Made by a program: the position numbers and the translations under genes
Notes under the pieces: model-generated
What the model saw: the letters and a program-made list of their open reading frames with translations, nothing else
Told to the model about the DNA's origin: nothing
The model's database searches: none
Shown: positions 16,164 through 24,501 of the stretch, in pieces
Layout of the letters: each line of letters starts with the position of its first letter
Numbering within the stretch: position 1 is the stretch's first letter
Origin: Paenibacillaceae bacterium GAS479
GTDB lineage: Bacteria; Bacillota; Bacilli; Paenibacillales; Paenibacillaceae
NCBI GenBank assembly: GCA_900105225.1
Contig: LT629764.1
Span: forward strand, 2,745,501 to 2,809,500
Length of the DNA stretch: 64,000 nt
Direction: 5' to 3'

Positions 16164-17117
16164 CTAAACCGTCGTCAGCTGTTCGGAAATGGATTGCATA
16201 TCCTGGCGAATATCCTTCAGCAACTGGATGGAAGCTTCGATCTCGACTTTGCGGGTGGATACGCTCTCTACGCTGCAGCCAATCGGAATGCCTTTTTCAA
16301 TCCCGAAGCGGTACAGCTCCAAAAAGACTTGGCGGGACAGCTGAACAGATTTGTCCAGGATGTCTTGGGAATGCATGAGCTCATTTTCCAGCCATTTGGG
16401 GATGCTGATGCCGAGCCACTTCATGAATTCAAGTGTTTTGGCGGAGCCGCATGGCGCGATGTTGAACAGGATTGGAACCATTTCCGTGCCGTTTTTGCGG
16501 CTATCGTAGTAGTAGTCGGAGAGGAAGCTCTTGGACGCTTCCACGTCATAGGTAGCCTGGGAGATGAAAAAGCCGCAACCCGACTCCTGCTTGGCCTGCG
16601 CCCGCATATGCTCGTCGCCCTTGCTGCGGTGCCGCTCCGGTATGACTACTCCGCCGGTCATCAGCTTCTCGTTGAGAATGCCGCTCATGCGATAAGCTTC
16701 CGGTAGTCGAATCTGCACTTGCTGGCGGCTGGAGGACGCTCCCACGTATACGGTGTAGCGCTGCTCGTCCCGATCTTGAAGAATCCATTTTGCGAGCTTG
16801 TCGGGTCCCTCGATAGCTACGCAGTGGTAGATGATGGCTGGCACTCCGAGCTCCTGCTTCAGATAACTGTTGTAATACTCCGTAGGATCCAGCGCCTCCA
16901 AATACGGGAAAGGCCGGTCCTTATCGGTCCGTTCCGCTTCGTCCTGCACATCGTAAAGAACAAGACCGTCGATGCCGGTATCCTTCAGCCGGGAAATTTG
17001 TTTATCTGCAATCTCCCGGATTTTCTCTGGTGGATGACTGCTTTTGGGCGGAGTCATGCCATAGGTCAGGATGCCGCTTTCTTTGCGGAGCAGTTTATCT
17101 TTCAGGGTTGAGCTCAT
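16164..17117 (-). CDS. Methylenetetrahydrofolate-reductase-like protein
   Basis: Looks like a TIM-barrel protein of the MTHFR fold: an N-terminal GILTYGMTPPK block with an adjacent DTGIDGLVLYDVQDE, a central QESGCGFFISQATYD (compare the FxxTQ-type stretch of MetF where FAD and substrate bind) and MVPILFNIAPCGS. It is 317 aa, close to MetF length, but the sequence is far from the typical MetF, so substrate is uncertain; some Firmicutes carry such proteins without methionine context. The ATG follows a clean CTAGGAGG. No methionine genes are next to it and it is monocistronic. Confidence 0.6.
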   Translation of the reverse strand: MSSTLKDKLLRKESGILTYGMTPPKSSHPPEKIREIADKQISRLKDTGIDGLVLYDVQDEAERTDKDRPFPYLEALDPTEYYNSYLKQELGVPAIIYHCVAIEGPDKLAKWILQDRDEQRYTVYVGASSSRQQVQIRLPEAYRMSGILNEKLMTGGVVIPERHRSKGDEHMRAQAKQESGCGFFISQATYDVEASKSFLSDYYYDSRKNGTEMVPILFNIAPCGSAKTLEFMKWLGISIPKWLENELMHSQDILDKSVQLSRQVFLELYRFGIEKGIPIGCSVESVSTRKVEIEASIQLLKDIRQDMQSISEQLTTV

Positions 17118-17334
17118 AAAGCCTCCTAGCCGGTTCCTTATCGTCCCGATACGTTTTCACCTAGTATACCACTTTGGATTTGCGAGCTGTACCGCTTTTC
17201 CGCGAAACAGTTATAAGGATATATTAGAGCTGGCTATGGGCTTAGGTTATAGGCGGACATCAATGAAAAATATACCAATAACATTTAAGTGGAATTAGAT
17301 TTAAAATAAATCGAATATTATTAAGGAGAATACA

Positions 17335-17859
17335 ATGAAGAAAATCTATGTGGTTTGCATTTGTGTGCTACTTATTATCGCCAGTATTACAATCGCGGTT
17401 AAAATTAATTCTCAAGGAAAAAAGATAGTGGAGTTAGAACATTTGAAAAAAAGTTATATATCAATAAATGAATCTCAATTGCTATCTAACTCTCGTGATG
17501 CAAGAGATATAATTAATTCAATAGACTATAGAGATGATCTTAATCAATTAACACCTCTAGTTAGCTACTTAAATAATTTAAATAATGTATCTGCCGCAAT
17601 GAAATTGAGCGGGAATCAATCCGAAATGTGGGAAGAAGTAGGCTTTGTTTTTGGAAATGCATCTAAAATTATATCACAACTTACTTACAAAAAAACTCTT
17701 AATCAACAAGAAGAAAAATATATCTTGGAAATCAAAGATTTTATTAATTCTTTTGATGATGAAATTGTATATATAAAAAGAACGGAAGGGACTTTACCCT
17801 TAGATAGCGTAAAAAGAATTAAAGAGAAGGCAATTGGGCAGTTAGACAAGGTACAGTGA
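17335..17859 (+). CDS. Hypothetical membrane-anchored protein, AT-rich
   Basis: Starts MKKIYVVCICVLLIIASITI, a single N-terminal membrane anchor or uncleaved signal, followed by about 150 polar residues predicted to be mostly helical (many Leu, Asn, Lys, Glu, Ile). No motif recognised. AAGGAG lies 7 bp before the ATG. Base use is far more AT-rich than that of the genes on either side, pointing to recent acquisition. The ORF stands alone; about 230 bp of AT-rich DNA follows without a clear hairpin. Confidence 0.65.
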   Translation: MKKIYVVCICVLLIIASITIAVKINSQGKKIVELEHLKKSYISINESQLLSNSRDARDIINSIDYRDDLNQLTPLVSYLNNLNNVSAAMKLSGNQSEMWEEVGFVFGNASKIISQLTYKKTLNQQEEKYILEIKDFINSFDDEIVYIKRTEGTLPLDSVKRIKEKAIGQLDKVQ

Positions 17860-18090
17860 GAGTGAATCTAACAATCATATATATGTATTAAGAGTAATTG
17901 CAGACAATAGGATAAGGGTCATTCTTTTTCTGTTCATTACTGCAACGTCCCCTTAGTAACAAAATGAAAATTAAAGAACGATCTTGCATGAATAGTTTAT
18001 GGAATCACTTACATATGTAACGGGAGAATTCTCAACCTCTAGCATTCCCCCAATAATTTTACTTTTTTAGATCGCATTCATTAAACTGTG

Positions 18091-18597
18091 TCATGCGTTG
18101 ACGATGACTAATCTGTATGGGGTGGAACCAAAAAAATAACTGATTGGTCCAGACAAATTAATATTTCCATAGCCTGAAATTAAAGGGCCCAAAGTGTTCA
18201 TGTTAACTGTGAACTCCCCCACCTTAGTTTCACTGGTATTGAACACATCGTACCTAACAGTGGCGTTAACTGGTAGAGGGATTAAATAGCGCGTTACCTC
18301 AAAGTGGTTATCACCGCCTGAAGGCATATAGCTGGACGGGGTAGGAAGTCCCACGTTTGATCTAGAGGCTAAGATAAAATGCAAACCTTCTGCGTAGTTG
18401 TAAATGGTGAAACCTTGTGTAGCTGCAATGGATGAAGATCCATCATCCACTGAGTTGGCGGAACAGATATTGAGTGTGATGACTAACAGAATAAACAAAA
18501 CTAGAATGAAGCCTGTACTTAATTTAGAGCTGCTTCTACCTGTTTTTCCTCCAGTTTCTCCATTTCTGATTCCCTCACTTCTAAATTTATCAACCAT
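18091..18597 (-). CDS. Protein with a YjcZ-like membrane segment and a C-terminal outer domain
   Basis: Residues 1-30 are polar and basic; then TGFILVLFILLVITLNICSA forms a single membrane segment whose core VLFILLVI is identical to that of the small YjcZ-type proteins at 54.9-56.2 kb. About 110 residues follow, Ser/Asn/Gly-rich and beta-like (YFFGSTPYRLVIVNA at the end). The frame opens at 18621, but AAAGGAGG precedes the ATG at 18597 by 9 bp (168 aa). Just upstream is CATAAACTA, which fits the sigma-K -10 pattern CATAnnnTA, though I see no good -35. Likely a sporulation or surface protein; function unknown. Confidence 0.62.
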   Translation of the reverse strand: MVDKFRSEGIRNGETGGKTGRSSSKLSTGFILVLFILLVITLNICSANSVDDGSSSIAATQGFTIYNYAEGLHFILASRSNVGLPTPSSYMPSGGDNHFEVTRYLIPLPVNATVRYDVFNTSETKVGEFTVNMNTLGPLISGYGNINLSGPISYFFGSTPYRLVIVNA

Positions 18598-18680
18598 AAT
18601 GTTATTCCTCCTTTTGTTCATAGTTTATGTTACAGGAGGATGGACGGACTCTGGTACTTGCCTCATAAACTGCAAAAATA

Positions 18681-18706
18681 AACACACTCCCAAACGAGAG
18701 TGTGTT
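18681..18706 (-). terminator. Terminator of the DinB-like gene
   Basis: AACACACTC at 18681-18689 pairs with GAGTGTGTT at 18698-18706; on the minus strand it is followed by TATTTTTGC. It lies 28 bp after the DinB stop. Confidence 0.75.
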
Positions 18707-18734
18707 AAATGTTAAATGCAGAACAATCGGGCGT

Positions 18735-19244
18735 TTAGCTTTCTTGAAGCTGGCGAAGCGTATTACGAATCTGTCCAAGATGCCGATCCTCATGGAGGGG
18801 AATGAGCTCGACCCACTGAGCTGCGCTCATCGGGCCGAACATCGGATGCTCGAAGCCTCGCTTCTCCATCCGCTCCGTGCCGAGATCGACCGCAACGCTC
18901 TCGAGCAGTTTCTGGCGGGCATCGGCCAACGCTTGCTCTGCCTCGGCGAGCGTGTGAATCTTTCCGGCTGGTTGGACTCGGGAAGGAGCCTGAGATTTGC
19001 GCGAGCTATCCTTTAATAGCTCCAGCGGGGCTCGCACAAGGTCGCTGCGCTCCGGACTTTGCAGGACGGAGACCAACCCTTTCGCTACGGCGCCCTCCAG
19101 CGTCGCCAAATGCTCCATAATTTCCAGGACGGACCATCCGTCCCCGGGTGGCTTGGTCTGAAGCGTCTCAAGCGGGAGCCCGCGCACCTCGTTCAGCAGT
19201 TCCGAGCGTGTCATTTCCAGCTGATTCAGCACATGTTCCTTCAT
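18735..19244 (-). CDS. DinB/DUF664-type four-helix-bundle protein
   Basis: Member of the DinB superfamily of metal-binding four-helix bundles, some of which are bacillithiol or mycothiol transferases. The usual three-His pattern is partly visible: WSVLEIMEHLATLEG in the first half and IPLHEDRHLGQIRNTL at the end. Ligand and substrate are unknown. The frame opens at 19262, but GGGAG sits about 11 bp before the ATG at 19244 (MKEHVLNQLEMTR, 169 aa). Monocistronic. The 230-bp gap upstream contains loose CTGCTCTGCTGTAAAC-like repeats. Confidence 0.78.
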   Translation of the reverse strand: MKEHVLNQLEMTRSELLNEVRGLPLETLQTKPPGDGWSVLEIMEHLATLEGAVAKGLVSVLQSPERSDLVRAPLELLKDSSRKSQAPSRVQPAGKIHTLAEAEQALADARQKLLESVAVDLGTERMEKRGFEHPMFGPMSAAQWVELIPLHEDRHLGQIRNTLRQLQES

Positions 19245-19496
19245 AAGTGATTCATCTCCCATTCCGAGTAATTATTAGGTTCGCGATGCTCACTTTCATC
19301 ATCCCTGCGTTGAAGGCCTGTTTATGATGACTGCTCTTTGTTGTAAACAGTGCTACTGAAAACTGCTCTGCTGTAAACCCCTATGCTGTAAACCGCACCG
19401 CGCTATTGAAAACTGCTCTGCTGAAACGCTCTGTTGGTAGTCGCTCTAGTAGCTTGGATTTCTAAAGCTATGAAGTATCTCTTCGTTCTGGGGCTC

Positions 19497-20990
19497 TCAT
19501 TCTCCTTCTACGTTCACTTCATTCGGCTCCACATCGAATTCCGGCAATGCCCATACGGACACGCTGCCCCCGCTTACCGGGAAGTCAGCGAAGCCATCCT
19601 CGCCAATGACGATCCGCTCCGCGCGTGTATTGGTCAAATCGACCCACACCTCGCCAGCGCGCTCTTCGCCGACGAACATGCGCTTGGAGCAATCGTCGGC
19701 GTTGCAGACGACGACGGCGCAGCCGGAGCGTTCAAACTCCGGCACTCCACGGCGCACCCAGCCGATGACATTTGGATCGTCGAGATAATCATCCTGGTCG
19801 CCGTAAGCGTGATGATAGCGGGCGTACAGCAGCGGATCGATCGCTGCCTTTTTGCCCTCGACGGGCTGCTCGCCTCCAATGCCGTAATAATCGCCATAAA
19901 AGACGACCGGGTAACCGTCCCGGCGCAGCAGGATCAGTGCATAAGCGCTCTGCTTGAACCAATCGCTGATCCATGATTCCAGCGCCTCGCCGGGCTGAGT
20001 GTCATGGTTTTCGACGAGTGTCACCGCATGCTGCGGATGCTCCTTCACCAGGGTGCCGTCAAAAATAGTCCGCAAATCGAACTCCCGTCCGCTGTCTGCG
20101 GCCTCCTTGAGCCGATAATGGAGCGGAGCGTCGAACAAGTCGAGCTCATGCTCCACTGTTTCCAGGAATGCGGTACAGTCTTCCGTAATGCTGTTCCAGA
20201 ACTCGCCGACGATATAGAAGTGTTCCGGTGCCTGCTTTTTAATCTCCCGGGCAAAGTCGCGGATGAAGGTATGGTCGATATGCTTGATCGCATCGAGCCG
20301 GAAGCCGTTCACTCCGCTTTCTTTTACCAGCCAATGACCCCAGCGGATCATCTCCTCGCGCACCTCGGGATTGTTGTAATCGATGTTGGCGAACATCAAG
20401 TAATCGTAGTTGCCGAACTGATCGTCGACATTCTCGTTCCACTGTTTGTTCTCGCCAAGGATGCGATAAACGCCGGTTTCATCACGTTTCGCGTCGAAGT
20501 CGGTCCCGTTGAAATGCGTGAAATTCCACTTGAACGAGGAGTATTTGTCCCCGCGGCCGGGAAAGGTGAACTTTGTCCAGCCCTCGATGCTGTGCGGATC
20601 GGATATTTCCTCCTGACGGTTCTCGCCCTCCACCTCAATCACCTTGAACTTTTCTTTCTCGTCAGCTCCCGCTTTATGGTTCATGACCAAGTCCGCATAA
20701 ACGGCGATGCCATGCTCCCGGCAAACTCCAATCGCCTCTATCAGCTCTTCCTTCGTGCCGTACTTCGTACGTTTGGAACCCTTCTGGTCGAACTCACCCA
20801 GATCGTACAGATCGTATACGCTGTAGCCGTTATCCTCCGGAGAGGAAGCCTTGGTCGCGGGGGGGATCCAAATAGCATCAATGCCGATTGCCTTCAGCTC
20901 GGCGGCACGCTCCTTGAGGCGCTGCCAGTGTTTGCCGTCTGCCGGCACATGCCATTCAAAAAACTGCATCATCGTATGATTGCGTTCCAT
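19497..20990 (-). CDS. Cytoplasmic alpha-amylase, GH13 (GH13_5-like)
   Basis: Endo-acting 1,4-alpha-glucan hydrolase. Begins MERNHTMMQFFEWHVPADG, the start typical of GH13_5 liquefying-type amylases. The four conserved regions are present: YADLVMNHKAG, GFRLDAIKHID (nucleophile Asp), YIVGEFW (acid/base Glu) and VTLVENHDTQ (third Asp). 497 aa is the usual length. There is no signal peptide, so it acts inside the cell on glycogen or imported maltodextrins, as E. coli AmyA does. No transporter or maltose regulator is beside it; the ribosome binding site is weak (AAAGGGTG). Confidence 0.92.
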   Translation of the reverse strand: MERNHTMMQFFEWHVPADGKHWQRLKERAAELKAIGIDAIWIPPATKASSPEDNGYSVYDLYDLGEFDQKGSKRTKYGTKEELIEAIGVCREHGIAVYADLVMNHKAGADEKEKFKVIEVEGENRQEEISDPHSIEGWTKFTFPGRGDKYSSFKWNFTHFNGTDFDAKRDETGVYRILGENKQWNENVDDQFGNYDYLMFANIDYNNPEVREEMIRWGHWLVKESGVNGFRLDAIKHIDHTFIRDFAREIKKQAPEHFYIVGEFWNSITEDCTAFLETVEHELDLFDAPLHYRLKEAADSGREFDLRTIFDGTLVKEHPQHAVTLVENHDTQPGEALESWISDWFKQSAYALILLRRDGYPVVFYGDYYGIGGEQPVEGKKAAIDPLLYARYHHAYGDQDDYLDDPNVIGWVRRGVPEFERSGCAVVVCNADDCSKRMFVGEERAGEVWVDLTNTRAERIVIGEDGFADFPVSGGSVSVWALPEFDVEPNEVNVEGE

Positions 20991-21163
20991 CTTGCGCGGA
21001 TCACCCTTTGTCGTATGGATTGTCGATATTACGCATCATTACCCCTGGCGAACAGGCTTCCAATCAAGACGGCGTATGGCTACCTCAGCTCCTGCAAAAT
21101 CAGGGGCCCCCCGAGCCGTCACTTTACGCGGTCCAGACTGGCGATCAGATTGGATCAGGAGTG

Positions 21164-21679
21164 TCAGCTATTTGTCGCGATGCTCCAGGCCCGCAACAGC
21201 GGTCCGGCCGCACCGTATATAGGGTCGGCATCGGGAAGCGGCACAGATGGAATCTCTTTCAGCGCGAGCAGCCGATCTTTATTTTCAGCGTGGCGCATAT
21301 TGTAACTTACACCGCCGGGGTAACCTCCCGAAATGCGGAAGCTGCTGCTCGCCGATAGTCTCCTATGTCCGGTGCCAGCTGGCAGCACCAGTACATCCCC
21401 TGAGCTTACCTCCACGGTTTCCCCTGTTGGACCGCCCAATTGCAGCGCCGCGCTGCCACTGACGACGCCAAGCGCTTCATGGGCGTTGCTATGGTAATGA
21501 TGATAGGGGTAGACGCCGTTGGTCCAGTTGTTGCTCCAACCGTGTGAGGCGAAGAGCTGCTCCATGCATTCAGGTTTTTTTACGGGGGATCGGTATACCA
21601 ATACAGGCAGGGAAGGGTGATTAGGAATGAGTCCGTCATCTTGGAAAAATAACTTCTGAGGCTCGGTTTGCGATTCCAT
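21164..21679 (-). CDS. Cupin-domain protein, YjlB-like
   Basis: Single-domain cupin of 171 aa. The two cupin motifs are visible: YPYHHYHSNAHEALGVVSGSA, with His residues and Glu for metal binding, and GDVLVLPAGTGHRRLS. The flanking sequence (GVYPYHHYHSNAHE, FRISGGYPGG) recalls B. subtilis YjlB, a protein of unknown function. An excellent AAGGAGGAAGG site precedes the ATG. Located between the amylase and the GTPase genes without a clear functional link. Confidence 0.82.
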   Translation of the reverse strand: MESQTEPQKLFFQDDGLIPNHPSLPVLVYRSPVKKPECMEQLFASHGWSNNWTNGVYPYHHYHSNAHEALGVVSGSAALQLGGPTGETVEVSSGDVLVLPAGTGHRRLSASSSFRISGGYPGGVSYNMRHAENKDRLLALKEIPSVPLPDADPIYGAAGPLLRAWSIATNS

Positions 21680-21873
21680 TGCCTTCCTCCTTGATGTTCA
21701 ATTTCATTTACATGTGAATACCCTCTACACTCCGGTATCGAACCTTATACGAGGCTGTGGGCCGTCCCCATGGAATGGAAGAGATTCAGGTTGCCAGCCT
21801 TAGAGGTAAGAACATCTTAACAAGATAATGAAGCCATAACGAGAGCGATGCTGACATGCGAAAGGGGATGGGA

Positions 21874-23187
21874 ATGATGGAGCAGAGGGAGCGAGACCAG
21901 GGGCAGGAACAGGCGAGGCCGGGCAGACCGGGAGGAAACCAGCATTGGTTGGAGCCTGGAGCGACGACCGTTCCAGCGAAAGGACTTGATGGCGTGGATT
22001 CGTCTGATGCTGGCCTGTCGGCGACAGCAGCCGGCCAGGAGATCAAGCCAGCGGCCCCGGAGCTGCCACCGGTAGTTGGTGATTCCGTCTTGAACGCGAA
22101 GCGCGAGACGGCAGCAACCGTATTGCACGGAGAGACGCCCGCCGGACAGCAGCCCGTCCATAGGCTGGACACACTGCTTCCTCCCGGTGAGGGATGGGAG
22201 AAGGAATGGAGCCGTGTCGCAGAGGCGCAATACGATCAGAACATGGCGGAGATCGCACGCGAGCTTGATCAAGATATTCTGATTGCATTAATTGGAGATG
22301 TGAATGCAGGCAAATCCTCCACTCTGAACCGAATCGTTGGAGAAGTGGTGGCCGGAGTAGGAGCGGAGCCGGGCGAAACGACCGCGATCCAGCCATATCT
22401 ATTCAAGGATCGGATCTTTTTCGTGGATACTCCAGGATTAAATGATGTGCGCCTTGAGAACTCGCAGCTGACGATGGACTACTATCGCAAAGCGGATATC
22501 ATCCTATTCTTTCTGAATGCGGCTGGCACGGTCTATTCCGATGCGGAAAAAAGAAGCTTTGAAGCAATCCGGGACATGAACCCTAATATTCTCCTTGTGT
22601 TGAATAAAATCGATGCCGCGGACGACATCGAACGGCTGGAAGCAAGACTGAAGCTGGAGACGGGAGGACGCTTCGATATCGTGTCGGTCTCCTCGCGTAC
22701 GGGTGAGAACATCGACAAACTACGGGACGCCATCCTGGAGCTGCTGCGAAAAAAGTCCAAGGATCTGCTGTTCGCGAGGAACATCAAGGAGAAGTCGACT
22801 TCGGCAAATAAATGGATTGTTGGAGCGGCTGCATCCGCAAGTGCAATCGGAGCAGCGCCGATCCCCGGTGCAGATATTGTGCCGATTACGGCGGTGCAGA
22901 TCGGTCTATTGACCCGCATGGCCGTGTTATACGGCCGTCCCATTAGCAAGGAAGCGGCGAAAGAGCTCGTCATCGCTACCGTCGTGGGCAACATTGGCAA
23001 GAGCGTGTTTCGCCAAGTGATCAAGCTATTCCCAGGAGCCGGTTCTATCGCGGGCGCATCGGTAGCCGGAGCGATGACGCTCGCGCTCGGGTATGCGGTG
23101 AAGTATGCCTATGAGAACGACATGGACGTCAACACGGCGACGATTGGCAAGCTTTATGGGATTTTTCGCAAGCAGGCTAACGGTTGA
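21874..23187 (+). CDS. Era/dynamin-like GTPase with C-terminal DUF697 membrane domain
   Basis: After a disordered Gly/Ala/Pro-rich N-terminus (about 110 residues) comes a GTPase domain: P-loop GDVNAGKSSTLN, G3 FVDTPGLND, G4 LVLNKIDAAD, and SVSSRTGENID as the G5 region. The last 130 residues (GAAPIPGADIVPITAVQIGLL, then GAGSIAGASVAGAMTLALGY) match the DUF697 helical, membrane-associated pattern. Such proteins are thought to act at the membrane, but the role is not settled. Several in-frame ATGs crowd the start (21856, 21868, 21874, 21877); AAAGGGG best fits 21874. A small acidic ORF follows. Confidence 0.82.
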   Translation: MMEQRERDQGQEQARPGRPGGNQHWLEPGATTVPAKGLDGVDSSDAGLSATAAGQEIKPAAPELPPVVGDSVLNAKRETAATVLHGETPAGQQPVHRLDTLLPPGEGWEKEWSRVAEAQYDQNMAEIARELDQDILIALIGDVNAGKSSTLNRIVGEVVAGVGAEPGETTAIQPYLFKDRIFFVDTPGLNDVRLENSQLTMDYYRKADIILFFLNAAGTVYSDAEKRSFEAIRDMNPNILLVLNKIDAADDIERLEARLKLETGGRFDIVSVSSRTGENIDKLRDAILELLRKKSKDLLFARNIKEKSTSANKWIVGAAASASAIGAAPIPGADIVPITAVQIGLLTRMAVLYGRPISKEAAKELVIATVVGNIGKSVFRQVIKLFPGAGSIAGASVAGAMTLALGYAVKYAYENDMDVNTATIGKLYGIFRKQANG

Positions 23188-23341
23188 GGGGTTATATTTT
23201 AACCTCGGAGAATGTCTTGGATGTTATACCGCCGTGGCAGTGGCAATCTCACGCGGGATTGCAGAGAGGCAGAGAAAGCCGCTTCTGAAAAACACTGCCC
23301 GAGGGGAAGAATAGAACGAGCAGAAGGGAAGGGTGAAGAAA

Positions 23342-23491
23342 ATGAAGGAACAAGAGGAGAAGGATAAGGCCGTACGCGAGAATGGCAAGGAAGAGGCGGG
23401 CCGTGAAGTGCCGGCTGAGGTCGTGGAGCAGCAGGACGATCCAGAGACGGAAGGCGGCAAAGCCAGCGGACAGGCCGGGCTGGGGCGCTGA
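23342..23491 (+). CDS. Small charged protein, 49 aa
   Basis: ATG at 23342 preceded by GAAGGGAAGGGTG; encodes MKEQEEKDKAVRENGKEE followed by AGREVPAEVVEQQDDPE and a Gly/Ala-rich end. About half the residues are charged and no membrane or folded motif is visible, so it would be disordered. It lies 154 bp behind the GTPase gene in the same direction. Real coding is plausible but not certain. Confidence 0.4.
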   Translation: MKEQEEKDKAVRENGKEEAGREVPAEVVEQQDDPETEGGKASGQAGLGR

Positions 23492-23603
23492 TTGGGGTAG
23501 GAACGAGCCGCTAGTAAAACACAGGCTGATAGAGCGCTGATTGGTTTTTGAATGCGAGGCGGTTCGAGCTTCGTTTTTCCATGAATTTGTGTACCTTGAT
23601 GCG

Positions 23604-23785
23604 TAACGGAACTGAGAAGCCTTATTCCAGCAAAATGGAGGGTTTTGGAGGCGTAACGGAACTGAGAGACGCTATTGAGGGGATTTCGCAGTAATATAAC
23701 GTTTTTGACTCAAATAACGCTTCTCAGTTCCGTTAGCTCATTCGCAGCCTGTTTTGAGAGGAAATAAGCGCTCTCAGTTCCGTTA
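23604..23785. repeat. Phased four-motif repeat element, copy 2
   Basis: TAACGGAACTGAGA at 23604 and 23654 (plus orientation) and TCTCAGTTCCGTTA at 23722 and 23772 (inverted). Spacing within each pair is exactly 50 bp; the inner gap is 54 bp. Each plus motif is followed by a GC-N-TATT-like tail and each minus motif is preceded by its complement. This copy is nearly identical, over the whole length, to the reverse complement of the copy at 42533-42714. Confidence 0.9.
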
Positions 23786-23788
23786 GTA

Positions 23789-23866
23789 TGTGCATGGACA
23801 AGCTTAGACGCTCTGGATTTCCGCTAGTGTGCATGGACAAGCTTAGACGCTCCCAGTTTTCCCATT
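23789..23866. repeat. 39-bp satellite, two copies
   Basis: Units at 23789 and 23828, each starting TGTGCATGGACAAGCTTAGA. The same 39-bp unit, inverted, forms a four-copy array at 42291-42446, in both places directly beside the phased four-motif element. Confidence 0.85.
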
Positions 23867-23901
23867 GTCGAAACGAACCGATAGGAACTTTCACAAAACA
23901 A

Positions 23902-23943
23902 GGGGCCGTCCGAAAAGTGGTTAACCACTTTTCGGACGGCCCC
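23902..23943. terminator. Perfect 42-bp hairpin
   Basis: GGGGCCGTCCGAAAAGTGG followed by its complement through a central TTAA, with TTT on the plus side and TTGTTTTGT on the minus side. It ends 9 bp from the stop of the coiled-coil gene and probably terminates it. Confidence 0.75.
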
Positions 23944-23952
23944 TTTATCGTG

Positions 23953-24330
23953 CTAGCCCGCCTGATGCCCGCGCTGTCTGCCAGCTCCAGCTTCGCTGCC
24001 CCGCAGCAGCGAAGCGAGTCGGGCTCGTTCCTTCTTGAGCTGCCAAGCTGCGTTCCAAAGGCTGCTCCGGATTGAGCCGCTTTCTGCTTCGCGGAGGCGC
24101 AGGTAGATGCCTTCCATTTTACGAGAGACTTCCTCCAAATCATGCTGCAACTGCTCGCGGCGCTGCTCCATAAGCTCCTGCTCGCGTGGCAAGTCGCCGG
24201 ACTGCAACTGGTGGAGGATGGACAAACGCCATTCCTCGTCCCCAATTTTGGAAGCGTAATTATGCAAATCCAGCCAATCATCCGTCCATCTGGCTTGTCT
24301 CACAGCGCTGTTCATCCTCAACACTCCCAT
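23953..24330 (-). CDS. Hypothetical helical protein
   Basis: 125 aa, strongly charged and helical: the stretch REQELMEQRREQLQHDLEEV and the following heptads suggest a coiled coil across residues 50-105; the C-terminus is Gly/Arg-rich. No known domain recognised. The ATG at 24330 has GAGGAG 7 bp upstream; an alternative in-frame ATG lies five codons further (MNSAVRQARW). Its stop lies beside a perfect hairpin. Divergent to nothing obvious; about 170 bp separate it from the GGDEF gene's end. Confidence 0.6.
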   Translation of the reverse strand: MGVLRMNSAVRQARWTDDWLDLHNYASKIGDEEWRLSILHQLQSGDLPREQELMEQRREQLQHDLEEVSRKMEGIYLRLREAESGSIRSSLWNAAWQLKKERARLASLLRGSEAGAGRQRGHQAG

Positions 24331-24501
24331 CCTTTAACTCCTCTTATGCCGACTATTATACTCGGATATATAGATCCTGCAATCCCTTCCTGCTTCAACT
24401 ATCTTATTCCCGGGAGGGGGATGACATGACGGAGCGGCAACGGAAATGGAAAGAGGTAAGTAGAAGTCGTGATTACTGCGACAGGTATGGCATGACAGGT
24501 T

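Noticed and set aside
20004-21305. 433-codon plus-strand ORF opposite the alpha-amylase gene
   Set aside because: It is the antisense of a complete GH13 gene with all catalytic motifs; GC-rich third positions in the amylase keep the opposite frame open. It has no ribosome site or protein motif.
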